The translations under genes and the position numbers were made by a program. Below the pieces are notes generated by a model. That model was not told the DNA's origin. It ran no database searches and saw only the letters and a program-made list of their open reading frames with translations. A DNA stretch of 16,951 nt from Legionella longbeachae (GTDB lineage: Bacteria > Pseudomonadota > Gammaproteobacteria > Legionellales > Legionellaceae), in contig JACPOX010000172.1 of assembly GCA_016191305.1 (NCBI GenBank), forward strand, positions 1-16,951. Direction: 5' to 3'. Below are positions 7,451-15,680 of the stretch, piece by piece. How positions within the stretch are numbered: position 1 is the stretch's first letter; the number at the start of each line of letters is the position of its first letter.

Positions 7451-8020
7451 ATGAAGCAAACATTAACAACTTTATTGACCATACTTTTGTTGCCTTTAAC
7501 GGCCTTAGTAAGTATTGGATTTCAAGCATTATTATTGTCTATGATGGCAGTTATTTCCCCAGTTCTTGTTTTTGGGGGCGCTTTAATAGGCGCGGGAAAA
7601 CTGTCGAATATACTTATGGATAAGTTCTATCCGCAGAAAAAGATTTTTTCCAATTCCATGATTGCATCGGTGATAACTTCATTGACAACTACGGCTGTAT
7701 TCTTCTTTTTGCTTATTGCACCGGTGGCTGTAGGAATTCTAGCAGCATCTACCTTAATTTCTTTCTTATTTGTACCTTCTATGGCAGTATGCAGCGCTTA
7801 TAAGATCGCTGAAAATGCAATAAATAAATCTTTTGCTGGCATAGGCTTAGATGATAAAGAAATTCTAATAAAGCCTAGAAGTATTAAATTATCACAAAAT
7901 CCAGAAAAAAATCGCGAAGCAAAAGATGTTCCTTATTTTGATTTATTATTCAAAAAAAATTTAAGCAACCTAAAAGAGCGCAAAAAACAAGAGTATGAAA
8001 ATGACTTTAAAGTTTATTAA
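7451..8020 (+). CDS. Small multi-spanning membrane protein of unknown function
   Basis: I do not recognise the family. The first 117 of 189 residues are almost wholly hydrophobic, with likely membrane spans near 6-24, 26-49, 69-92 and 93-117. The rest is a charged, soluble tail rich in Lys, Asn and Glu ending LKERKKQEYENDFKVY. No ribosome-binding site is obvious before the ATG. Instead a 9-codon frame (ATG 7425 to TGA 7452-7454) overlaps the start as ATGA, which could allow coupled translation. The gene faces the 8053-9345 gene tail to tail with 32 bp between. A membrane-targeted type IV substrate is possible given the charged tail and neighbours, but this is inference only. Confidence 0.65.
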   Translation: MKQTLTTLLTILLLPLTALVSIGFQALLLSMMAVISPVLVFGGALIGAGKLSNILMDKFYPQKKIFSNSMIASVITSLTTTAVFFFLLIAPVAVGILAASTLISFLFVPSMAVCSAYKIAENAINKSFAGIGLDDKEILIKPRSIKLSQNPEKNREAKDVPYFDLLFKKNLSNLKERKKQEYENDFKVY

Positions 8021-8052
8021 CGCCCTTTATTTCGTTAAACATTGTTTATTGT

Positions 8053-9345
8053 TTATATTTTCATTGTTTCAATTTGTGGATGTTTTCTTGTATCTGAATT
8101 TTCTTCATTTTTAGTTTGTTCTAATGTTTCCTGATTTACCCAACTAAATTCTTGATCCTTCGTACACGTTGCAAATTGTTTCTTTAATTCTTCGATTACG
8201 TCATGAGGTAATTGGGTGGGAGTATTATTATTATGTAACTTTTCTCCCTCAATGTGAATTTCACCATTTTCAGAAATTTCCAGAATTTTTTTTGTATAAC
8301 CTTCAGTTAACTCACTATCGGACATTAATTGAACAGGAACCCCTGCAATTATCGTAGCTCCGTCTGCTAGACGTATACCACTTATTACCGGAAGATGAGA
8401 TTCTTTGCTGTAATAGCTTTTTACAATAGAGCATATAGAACTCAGCAAATTGTAAGCTATATCAAAAGGAAGTCCTACACCTATACCCACTCCTTTACCC
8501 AGCAATCCTCCAACTGTGCTCATAATATGGGCTATACTGATAGTGCAAAATGAAGTGAGTAATCTTGTAGCAATGACTGGAGCAAAGAGGGCTACTCCTG
8601 TAGTTCCTGAAGGACTCAAGATGAGCAAAGTACTTCCTACTAAGGCTGTTAATTGCACACGGGGGGAAATAGCGGAAGTAGAATTACTCATCCCCTCTGC
8701 CAATACTACACCCACAGTGGCACCAACATAAGAAAACGCAGCCCCAAATAGGGGTTGTGTAAGCGAAATAATAGGAAAGTTTGTGTATTTATCTTTTGTT
8801 TCTTTTTTGTCACACTGTTCATCTAGGAATTTGGAAAAGTTACGCCATTCTTCTTTAGAAAATGGTTTTATTTTTTCTTTTTTGAGTGTTGCATTGGCGT
8901 GTTCAAATGCTTTTGGTGTATTGATAAGTTGTTTTGCTGTCGAATAAAAAAGTTCTTTATCTTCATCATCAAGATAGTTTTCAGATGTTATTCCAAAATT
9001 ATCTTCTATCAGGCGATATAAAACAGAGTTTCTTTTGGAGCTGCCAATTTTAGAGTTGACGTACATACAAGCGGCAACCATGAATCTTGTTGCGATAATA
9101 TAAACTTGACGTTCCAGATCTGTTTTAATGTTCTCTTCATTTGAGAAGTGAATTTTAAGAACAGTTTTAATTTTTTCTAAAAATGTAACTTGCTTATTTC
9201 TACTGACAACGTCTGTTCCTCCAAAAAAAGTAGGGAGACCTATCCTTGAAGGTTCTTGATTCAGATCAACGTGTTTTTGGGTTTCATAGTCTTGACGTAA
9301 ATGATCAAATTTTGCAATACATCCTAGAGCAAGAGTAAATTTCAT
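8053..9345 (-). CDS. Hypothetical protein with hydrophobic core and Glu-rich C-terminus, candidate Dot/Icm effector
   Basis: I do not recognise a characterised family. The 430-residue protein has a soluble N-terminal half (to about 190) with Lys/Glu-rich helical segments, for example LYRLIEDNFGITSENYLDDEDKE. A long hydrophobic, Gly-rich stretch follows (about 191-308, including GKGVGIGVGLPFD near 284-296), probably several membrane-inserting hairpins. A C-terminal soluble domain ends NQETLEQTKNEENSDTRKH-PQIETMKI. The Glu/Asn-rich last 25 residues with hydrophobic MKI at the end fit the E-block type of type IVB secretion signal; this is inference. I chose ATG 9345 (GGTGG 5 bp upstream, AAGGA further up) over the in-frame GTG at 9354, whose own upstream AGGA is only 2 bp away. 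The gene ends 32 bp from the convergent membrane-protein gene. Confidence 0.7.
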   Translation of the reverse strand: MKFTLALGCIAKFDHLRQDYETQKHVDLNQEPSRIGLPTFFGGTDVVSRNKQVTFLEKIKTVLKIHFSNEENIKTDLERQVYIIATRFMVAACMYVNSKIGSSKRNSVLYRLIEDNFGITSENYLDDEDKELFYSTAKQLINTPKAFEHANATLKKEKIKPFSKEEWRNFSKFLDEQCDKKETKDKYTNFPIISLTQPLFGAAFSYVGATVGVVLAEGMSNSTSAISPRVQLTALVGSTLLILSPSGTTGVALFAPVIATRLLTSFCTISIAHIMSTVGGLLGKGVGIGVGLPFDIAYNLLSSICSIVKSYYSKESHLPVISGIRLADGATIIAGVPVQLMSDSELTEGYTKKILEISENGEIHIEGEKLHNNNTPTQLPHDVIEELKKQFATCTKDQEFSWVNQETLEQTKNEENSDTRKHPQIETMKI

Positions 9346-9705
9346 AATATCCACCGTCCTTTGGTATATTTTTACGGAATGCGCATTTGTTATTCCTATG
9401 TATATTTTATCTTAATTCTAAATTGTATAAATGCAATGTTATTTGATTACTTTTTACTAAATTGTTGCATAATATTGAAAGTATTGATTTTATTTTTCGA
9501 TTAACTTATTGAAATGATGCTTTTTTTCAGTATTGTGATACTTTTAGTTGAATAAGTGTTAGTTGTATTTTTCACAGTAAGTAAGTTTTAGTCCAGGCTA
9601 TATTTTACAGATTTTGTCGGTTGGTGTAGATGTTGGGCCGTGGGCCCAACCTACATCAATCCAATGTCATTCCCCAGCTCATAGAAAGATGAAAAGGTGA
9701 TTATT
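9346..9705. other. Non-coding divergent region between the effector-like gene and the glycan genes
   Basis: These 360 bp are very AT-rich and have no convincing reading frame. They must hold the promoters for the minus-strand gene ending at 8053 and for the plus-strand UbiA-type gene. TTGCAT and TTGAAA hexamers occur (near 9464 and 9509), but I could not pair either with a strong -10 box. The only GC-rich stretch is the palindrome at 9625-9655. Confidence 0.6.
9625..9655. repeat. GC-rich imperfect palindrome, dispersed-repeat-like
   Basis: GTTGGGCC (9632-9639) pairs with GGCCCAAC (9643-9650) around a 3-nt loop. TGTAG (9625-9629) pairs with CTACA (9651-9655), leaving a 2-nt bulge. It stands out in AT-rich surroundings. 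TGTAGGTTGGGC-type palindromes are common as dispersed repeats in many bacteria. There is no T tract, so it is not a standard terminator. Confidence 0.5.
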
Positions 9706-10584
9706 TTGATAAATAACTTAAAAAACCTGAGTTTCATGGAAAGATTGAAACATTTGTTTTGGCTTCTTCGTGCATCACATTGGACGAAAGCAGTCTTTGT
9801 AATGTTGGGTTTTTGTTATACTCCTACTCCTGGATTTTTTGTACCTGCTTTATTGGCTTCGCTGGCTTTTTGTTTGATTTCCAGTGCGGTATATATATAT
9901 AACGATATTGAAGATAGGACGGAAGACAGCTTACATCCTCATAAACGGCATCGACCATTAGCTAGCGAGAAGGTTTCACTCTCTGAAGCGATTTTTATGT
10001 TATTTTTATTGCTAGTAACTGGCCTTACTTTGGGTTGGCTCATTTCAAAAAAACTGGCGATAATTCTTTGTGTCTATCTGATAATTAATATAGCGTACAA
10101 CCATTTTTTCAAAATTATTCCCATTATTGATGTTCTGTGCATTGCTTCTGGATTTATGTTACGTGTTTTGGCGGGCACTGTAGGTATCGGTTTGCCTATT
10201 TCTGTCTGGTTAACGGTGACTGCAACCTTACTTAGTCTTTTCATTGCATTAAATAAACGCAAAATGGAAATTCGTTTGGGGGTAAAACATGCGACACGTA
10301 AGGTATTGAAAAAATATCATCCATTACTTCTTCAGTGGTTAATCGTGGGAATCGGTATTATGAGTTTTATTACTTATGTTTTTTATATTATTTATGCTCG
10401 TGATGAGTCCTTTTATTTCATGTTAACTGTTCCATTTACGGCAATTGCATTGTGGCGTTTTGCTTGGCTTGCCAATCAAGATATAGAAAATGATGATCCA
10501 GTGATCGTTTTTTTAAGTGATCAATTATCAAGGATCAATCTTTGGTGTTTTGTAGTTTTAACTTTTATGGCTTTAGCTCAATGA
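9706..10584 (+). CDS. UbiA-family prenyltransferase, decaprenyl-phosphate phosphoribosyltransferase-like
   Basis: UbiA-superfamily membrane enzyme of 292 residues with about eight to nine spans. It resembles the branch that moves phosphoribose from PRPP to a polyprenyl phosphate (mycobacterial Rv3806c type). Seen: HWTKAVFV near the N-terminus, the first Asp-rich motif YNDIEDRTEDSLHPHKRHRPLAS (cited by its core NDIED, 66-70, and HPHKRHRPLAS), and the second motif with IDV (Asp near 142) followed by SGFMLRVLAG, then LFIALNKRKMEI. The HP.KR.RP spacing is that of the phosphoribosyl branch and not of UbiA or COX10. I chose TTG 9706 because GGTGA (9696-9700) is spaced for it; GTG 9697 and ATG 9736 are alternatives. 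The stop overlaps the next start (ATGA), so the pair is translationally coupled. Oxidases for epimerising ribose to arabinose are not in this window. Confidence 0.78.
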   Translation: MINNLKNLSFMERLKHLFWLLRASHWTKAVFVMLGFCYTPTPGFFVPALLASLAFCLISSAVYIYNDIEDRTEDSLHPHKRHRPLASEKVSLSEAIFMLFLLLVTGLTLGWLISKKLAIILCVYLIINIAYNHFFKIIPIIDVLCIASGFMLRVLAGTVGIGLPISVWLTVTATLLSLFIALNKRKMEIRLGVKHATRKVLKKYHPLLLQWLIVGIGIMSFITYVFYIIYARDESFYFMLTVPFTAIALWRFAWLANQDIENDDPVIVFLSDQLSRINLWCFVVLTFMALAQ

Positions 10585-12098
10585 AATTTGGGTTACGTTG
10601 GTATGACAGTATCTTAATTTTACTATTCATTTACCTATTTGTTCTACAAATCCTAACGATTTGGCCATTTACCATTGATGATATGTACATTTCTCTGCGC
10701 TATGCCAAACATTGGGCTGAGGGTAATGGTTTATTATGGAATTTGCATTCCTCTCCAGTAGAGGGATATTCAAACTTTATTTTTGTTGTTTTAGGCGCTT
10801 TTACACTCCTGATAAAAGGTAATCCGGTGTTTGTGTTGAAAATAACCGGATTACTAGGAATTTTTTTTACTTGTTGTTTCATTTACTTAATTAGCCGTTT
10901 TTGGTTTCCCAGACGTGAGTCAGTCCTCCCATCTCTTGGTTTGTTACTTTATAAAGGACAGATTATTTGGGCAACTAGCGGACTGGAAACAGCTTTTTAT
11001 GAAGCGCTTATTAGTGGATCGGTATATTTTTGCTTGAGAGCGATAGGATATCAATCTTTTCCTGGCGCACGCAAAAAATCTCAAAATGGTTATTTTATAT
11101 TTGCAGGAGTGTTTCTTTCCCTTGCTGGACTGACTAGACCTGAGGCTCCCGTTTTAATGATTTTGTTTTTTCTTTTGATTTGTTGGGATAGGCCTAAAGA
11201 AGACTTAAAAAAATATTGGCAAGGAGTTTTCTTTTTTTGCCTAACTTTGGTTATATTTTACGCACCATATTTTCTTTGGCGTATCTTATATTATGGTTTT
11301 CTGTTTCCAAACTCAGTATATTGCAAAGGTTTTTCTAGCAAAGTAACTTTGTTTTTGGATATCCAATATATTAAATTGATTTGGCCTTTTGCTGTTCTGG
11401 CTGTGCCTGCCTGCATTAAGGCTCAAGACAGGCGACATTATTTCTTATGGTTACCAAGTCTTGTTTATTTGTTGATCTTAGCTGATGCAGATCCTATTGT
11501 TGCTTTTGATAATCGACTTTTTCTACCTGTTTTTGCTTTACTTCTTCCTCTAGCCTTACAGGGAATAAGTACTATTGTGCATGATTTTTGGCAAAAAGAA
11601 GATTATGTTTTTGGTTTGCTCTTTTATTTGGGCTGTATAGGAGTTGCATTCTTTTTTATTCCGGCAATGAGTTTGGCAGATTATCATTATTTTTGTCAGA
11701 ATCCACTTCGAGGAGAAGAATTGCGAGGCAAAGTAATTAACTGGTTAAATCGAAATACGCATGCTGGGGAATCAGTAGTTTTGTCTGATAGTGGAATGAT
11801 ACCTTATGTAAGTGATTTAAATTTTATTGATTCATACTGTTTGAATAATTTGTCAATGGCTCATTATTCTGCTGAACAAAGATATGAGCAGTTTTGTAAA
11901 GAAATTCTCCTTGAGAAACCGGAAATTATTATTTTGACTTCGTTAATAGAGCAGGGACAAATAATATATACACCCAGTGATAGATGTTTAAGGAAGTTAC
12001 TTCTTAAGCAAAACGAGTATAAAATTAGTAATACTTTTGTAACTAATAGCTCAAAATCGATATATCGTTATGAACTATTTAAACATGTTTCCGATTGA
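10581..12098 (+). CDS. GT-C membrane glycosyltransferase, AftB-like layout
   Basis: This 505-residue polytopic protein has many spans in its first 380 residues and a soluble, probably periplasmic C-terminal domain. The first loop carries TIDDMYISLRYAKHWAEGNG with LLWN and VEGYSNFIF. This DD...RYA..GxGLxWN...VEGYxNF pattern is typical of GT-C transferases such as mycobacterial AftB (GT89), whose catalytic Asp pair lies in that loop. These enzymes use polyprenyl-phosphate-linked sugars outside the membrane. The C-terminal part (GESVVLSDSGMIPY, NFIDSYCLNN) matches the usual tail of the group. The start at ATG 10581 overlaps the stop of the UbiA-type gene by ATGA. Pairing with that gene suggests it uses the pentosyl lipid made there. 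The acceptor is unknown; O-antigen or another surface glycan is likely. Confidence 0.72.
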   Translation: MKFGLRWYDSILILLFIYLFVLQILTIWPFTIDDMYISLRYAKHWAEGNGLLWNLHSSPVEGYSNFIFVVLGAFTLLIKGNPVFVLKITGLLGIFFTCCFIYLISRFWFPRRESVLPSLGLLLYKGQIIWATSGLETAFYEALISGSVYFCLRAIGYQSFPGARKKSQNGYFIFAGVFLSLAGLTRPEAPVLMILFFLLICWDRPKEDLKKYWQGVFFFCLTLVIFYAPYFLWRILYYGFLFPNSVYCKGFSSKVTLFLDIQYIKLIWPFAVLAVPACIKAQDRRHYFLWLPSLVYLLILADADPIVAFDNRLFLPVFALLLPLALQGISTIVHDFWQKEDYVFGLLFYLGCIGVAFFFIPAMSLADYHYFCQNPLRGEELRGKVINWLNRNTHAGESVVLSDSGMIPYVSDLNFIDSYCLNNLSMAHYSAEQRYEQFCKEILLEKPEIIILTSLIEQGQIIYTPSDRCLRKLLLKQNEYKISNTFVTNSSKSIYRYELFKHVSD

Positions 12099-12138
12099 TT
12101 ATCGGAAAAAAAGCAAAGGAAGTAGGAGTGCTAACTTT

Positions 12139-12173
12139 CAAATATCATTTTTTCTTTTTTATTTGATATTTTT
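12139..12173 (+). terminator. Weak AT-rich hairpin with T tract
   Basis: AAATATCA (12140-12147) can pair with TGATATTT (12164-12171) across a 16-nt T-rich loop, with a run of T after it (12169-12173). It lies 41 bp after the glycosyltransferase stop. The stem is AT-only except one pair, so stability is low. Confidence 0.25.
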
Positions 12174-12237
12174 AGTGTGTTATTTATATGCATAGTGTAC
12201 TATTTGAAAATAATAATGGACGAAGAGTGAAGTGTGC

Positions 12238-13773
12238 ATGATAGAAAGATTAACATTTTTTGTGCAAAAAATTTATTTGAAATTGCCAGTACTGCTTTGT
12301 GATTTTATCGCAATTCCAGTAGCATGGTATACTGCTTTTTGGCTGCGCTATAATATGCAACCTTTTTCAAAAGCACTTATTTCCAAGCATGCCATTATTG
12401 CTTTTGGTTTGGTAGCATGTATTCAAGTAACCTGTTATTTTTATTTTAAAACATATCGTGGATTGTGGCGCTTTTGTTCGTTAAATGATGTTATTCGAAT
12501 TATACAAGCTTCTCTAAGTGCTACATTTGTCGGAATCGCCGTTTTATATTTAACCTCATTACTTCATACTCTTCCCCGTTCAATATTCCCAATGTATTGT
12601 ATGATTTTGACTATGTTGCTTTGTAGTTTTAGGTTAATTAGGCGAGTAAGTTGGGATAGAAAGGCCAAAGGCAATAATGCAACTGAAATGAAACGGGTAC
12701 TTATTATCGGTGCGGGTATGGCGGGTGAAGGATTGGTCCGTGAGTTACATCGGAGTAATTTGTACCAACCTCTAGGTTTTATTGATGATAATGTAGCAAA
12801 AAAAGGTCTGGAGGTTCACGGTGTACCTGTTTTGGGGACCACGGGTCAAATTGTTGAGTGTATAAAAGAAAATGCAATTGATTTGATTTTTATTGCTATT
12901 CCCTCAGCAAATTCCTCTACTATGCGACGTATTGTGACTTGTTGCAATAAAAGCAACATTCCTTTTAGAACCTTACCCGGACTTAATGCCTTAGCTTCTG
13001 GAAGGGTTGAAGTAAATGCACTACGACCAGTTAATATAGAAGATTTGTTAGGTAGGGCTCAGGTTAATTTACAATGGGATAAACTTACGGCCGGTATTAC
13101 TGGAAAGCGGGTGTTGGTAACCGGAGGGGGAGGATCTATTGGTTCTGAATTATGTAGACAGATTTTAGCGCTTCAACCAAAAAGTTTGTTGATAGTCGAA
13201 AATAGTGAATTTAATTTATATCAAATTGAGCTTGAGTTAAGACAAAAATATACTGATATCTCGATCGAATGCAAATTGTTAAGTATTACCGATGAAGTTG
13301 CAATGAAACATTTATTTGCTAATTTTTTACCAAATATAGTATTTCATGCCGCTGCATATAAACATGTACCTCTTTTGCAGGATCAAATACGCATTGCTGT
13401 TTTAAATAACATATTGGGTACTCAAATTGTTGCAGAGGCTAGTGTGTCTGTTGATGTAGAGAAATTTATTTTAATTTCTTCTGATAAGGCGGTAAATCCG
13501 ACTAATATTATGGGAACTACCAAGAGAGTCGCAGAGATTTATTGCCAGAATTTGGATGGTCGAGGTAGGACCAAATTTATTACAGTTCGTTTTGGCAATG
13601 TTTTGGGCTCAACAGGTAGTGTGGTTCCGCTATTTCAAAAACAATTACAAAATGGTGGTCCCATAAAGGTAACTCATCCGGATATGCAACGCTATTTTAT
13701 GACTATCCCTGAAGCATGTCAGTTGATTTTACAGGCTATGGTTAATGGAAAAGGCGGTGAAATTTTGTCCTAG
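12238..13773 (+). CDS. WbpM/CapD-type UDP-sugar 4,6-dehydratase, frameshifted 5' part
   Basis: Polysaccharide-biosynthesis protein of the WbpM/CapD/PglF group, which converts UDP-GlcNAc to a 4-keto-6-deoxy sugar for surface glycans. Seen in 511 residues: about four N-terminal spans (to about 135), a first Rossmann domain (VLIIGAGMAGEG near 154-165, LGFIDDN), and a second, short-chain dehydrogenase domain with VTGGGGSIGSELCR (294-307), AAYKHVPL (372-379), the SSDKAVNPTNIMGTTKR active-site segment (414-430, Met where most relatives have Tyr) and FGNVLGSTGSVVPLF. The frame ends at TAG 13771 just after GGEILS, where relatives continue GGEIFVLDMGEP. One missing T in 13763-13766 accounts for this. 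The catalytic parts are intact, but about 120 C-terminal residues are lost. ATG 12238 is preferred; GTG 12232 is in frame. Confidence 0.85.
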   Translation: MIERLTFFVQKIYLKLPVLLCDFIAIPVAWYTAFWLRYNMQPFSKALISKHAIIAFGLVACIQVTCYFYFKTYRGLWRFCSLNDVIRIIQASLSATFVGIAVLYLTSLLHTLPRSIFPMYCMILTMLLCSFRLIRRVSWDRKAKGNNATEMKRVLIIGAGMAGEGLVRELHRSNLYQPLGFIDDNVAKKGLEVHGVPVLGTTGQIVECIKENAIDLIFIAIPSANSSTMRRIVTCCNKSNIPFRTLPGLNALASGRVEVNALRPVNIEDLLGRAQVNLQWDKLTAGITGKRVLVTGGGGSIGSELCRQILALQPKSLLIVENSEFNLYQIELELRQKYTDISIECKLLSITDEVAMKHLFANFLPNIVFHAAAYKHVPLLQDQIRIAVLNNILGTQIVAEASVSVDVEKFILISSDKAVNPTNIMGTTKRVAEIYCQNLDGRGRTKFITVRFGNVLGSTGSVVPLFQKQLQNGGPIKVTHPDMQRYFMTIPEACQLILQAMVNGKGGEILS

Positions 13774-13775
13774 AC

Positions 13776-14135
13776 ATGGGAGAACCTATTAAAATCAGTT
13801 ACTTGGCAGAGCAAATGATTCGATTGGCTGGGAAAGAGCCTGGTAAAGATATTATGATTGAATATACTGGATTGCGTCCAGGCGAGAAATTATTTGAAGA
13901 ATTATTCCATGAGTCAGAACAATTAGCTTCAACCGAGCATGAAAAGCTATTCAAAGCTAAATTTCGTGAACTAAATTGGGATGAATTATCACAGACAATG
14001 CGTTTGATCCATAGTGCATGTAATGAGCATCAAGACGATGAGTTACATATATTATTGAAAAATTTAGTCCCTGAATTACAGACGAATAATCAAGCGCTAC
14101 TATCGCAATCGCAAGTGGGCAGCATTAATCAGTAA
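13776..14135 (+). pseudogene. Frameshifted 3' part of the WbpM/CapD-type dehydratase
   Basis: This 119-residue frame begins MGEPIKISYLAEQMIRLAG and contains GLRPGEKLFEELF, the conserved C-terminal region of WbpM/CapD enzymes. It is in a different frame from the 5' part. Adding one T to the four-T run at 13763-13766 gives a continuous E-I-F-V-L-D-M-G-E reading, the family sequence, and a protein of about 630 residues, the normal length. No ribosome-binding site precedes the ATG, so it is unlikely to be an independent gene. A sequencing error and a true mutation are both possible. Confidence 0.85.
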
Positions 14136-14158
14136 ACGGTCAATTAAGAAGCAGATCA

Positions 14159-14192
14159 CCTGAGCATAGTGTTGATCTTCATTATGCCCAGG
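14159..14192. terminator. Imperfect hairpin between convergent genes
   Basis: CCTGAGCATA (14159-14168) and TATGCCCAGG (14183-14192) pair at 9 of 10 positions across a 14-nt loop. It sits in the 63-bp gap between the dehydratase remnant and the convergent permease gene, where a two-way terminator would be expected. No clear T tract follows on either strand. Confidence 0.3.
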
Positions 14193-14198
14193 ATGATA

Positions 14199-15680
14199 CT
14201 AAACTGGTGGGAACAAATCCTGAAACTTGACTCGGGTTTTCAAGTGTAACGCTTTTCTCCTGATTTTGGTCAAATCTAAAAGTTTGTAGATCACGATAGG
14301 AACTATAAAACAAACTATACCAAAACAGAAAGCCATTTTATAGGTAGGATCTTTATTTAATACCAGAAAAAACAGCGCAATAAACATGAGTACTATAGCG
14401 AGGATGCCGGTATAGGGAGAATAAGGAGTAACATAACGAAGATTCGCTGTTGTGTACCCTGCTTGATATAATCTATTTCTAAATCGAATCTGTGATGTAC
14501 ACAAAGAAATCCAGGCTAGAGTACCAGTAAATCCGGAGACCAAAAGCAAGGCAATATAAAGCTGTGTTTGCCCAAAAAAGTAACCAACACCTAGAAGAAC
14601 CCATATTGATATGAGGGTAGCAATAACTGCATTTTGTGGGATTGAATTATGGTTAAATTTAGCAAAAGTATGGGGTGCCATACCATCACGTGCTAGCGCG
14701 TTCAGAGCACGGACGGTACCGTAAAAACCAGAATTAGCACAAGATAAAGTAGCACTTAGAGTTACGAAACTGGTTACGGTCCCTGCCCATTTTAAGCCAT
14801 AGAGGTTCAGTGCATCAGCAAATACAGAATTAGATAAACCTGCTTTTTGCCATGGGAAAATTAATACGAGGCAAAACACAGGAATAATATAAATGAAAAG
14901 GATTCTTAAGGTCACATTTCGAATTGCATGCGGAATCATTCGTGCAGGGTTTTCTGATTCTCCAGCAGCAAGACCAATAATTTCAGAACCTTGGTAGTTA
15001 ACCAGTAGAAGAACCATTGCAGTGAGCAAAGACATGGTTCCGTTGGGAAGAAGCCCTCCATCGCCCCAAATGAATTTTGAACCAATAATTCCAGCGGGTT
15101 GAGGACCATGGATTAGGCCAAAGAAAATTAAAACAGCTAAAATAACAAAGCCAAATAAAGCTAAAATTTTGATCAAAGCAAGCCAGAACTCTATTTCACC
15201 AAAGGTATCTACCTTAGCTAAGTTGATGTAAGTAATGAGGAAACCAAAACAAATAGCCCATACATAACCATTCACTCCGGTAAACATTTCCATGATGATC
15301 CCTCCCGCAACACATTCAGCAGGAATATATGCTACCCAGCTAATCCAATAGGACCATCCTACACCACAAGCTATGGAAGGGGAGATAAAATCAGCGGTAT
15401 AAGTTACAAAAGAACCTGATATAGGAATGGCAACGGCAAGTTCACCCATGCAAAGCATTGTTAGAAATATGATTAAACCGCCTAGAATATAAGCTAGAAA
15501 AACGGCAGGGCCTACAAGGTTAATTACTTCACCTGTTCCTAAAAAATAGCCTGAGCCAATAATTCCACCTAAAGCAATTAGCTGCACATGGCGATCTTTC
15601 AATCTTCGGCTATAACCACTGTCTTTAACAGGTTTAGCATTCTCTATCTTAGTATTTTTCACGGGCTGTTTGTTTCTCAC
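14199..15680 (-). CDS. Amino-acid permease (APC superfamily, AAT type)
   Basis: A 493-residue inner-membrane transporter with about twelve spans, of the LysP/GabP/ProY type, importing an amino acid with protons. Seen: a cytosolic N-terminus ending SRRLKDRHVQLIALGGIIGSG, the APC glycine motif in span 1 (GGIIGSGYFLGTG, about 38-50), GELAVAIPISGSFVTY in span 3, NYQGSEIIGLAAGESENPAR with IPHAIRNV in the span 6-7 region, and CANSGFYGTVRALNALARDG in span 8, all standard for the AAT family. The substrate cannot be read from sequence. The GTG start at 15680 lacks a good ribosome-binding site; an in-frame GTG seven codons later is possible. The gene stands alone, convergent with the dehydratase. Confidence 0.88.
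   Translation of the reverse strand: MRNKQPVKNTKIENAKPVKDSGYSRRLKDRHVQLIALGGIIGSGYFLGTGEVINLVGPAVFLAYILGGLIIFLTMLCMGELAVAIPISGSFVTYTADFISPSIACGVGWSYWISWVAYIPAECVAGGIIMEMFTGVNGYVWAICFGFLITYINLAKVDTFGEIEFWLALIKILALFGFVILAVLIFFGLIHGPQPAGIIGSKFIWGDGGLLPNGTMSLLTAMVLLLVNYQGSEIIGLAAGESENPARMIPHAIRNVTLRILFIYIIPVFCLVLIFPWQKAGLSNSVFADALNLYGLKWAGTVTSFVTLSATLSCANSGFYGTVRALNALARDGMAPHTFAKFNHNSIPQNAVIATLISIWVLLGVGYFFGQTQLYIALLLVSGFTGTLAWISLCTSQIRFRNRLYQAGYTTANLRYVTPYSPYTGILAIVLMFIALFFLVLNKDPTYKMAFCFGIVCFIVPIVIYKLLDLTKIRRKALHLKTRVKFQDLFPPV

Noticed and set aside
13759..13773. Programmed -1 ribosomal frameshift in the dehydratase gene
   Set aside because: No X-XXY-YYZ slippery heptamer and no clear downstream stimulatory structure; a plain one-base deletion is simpler.
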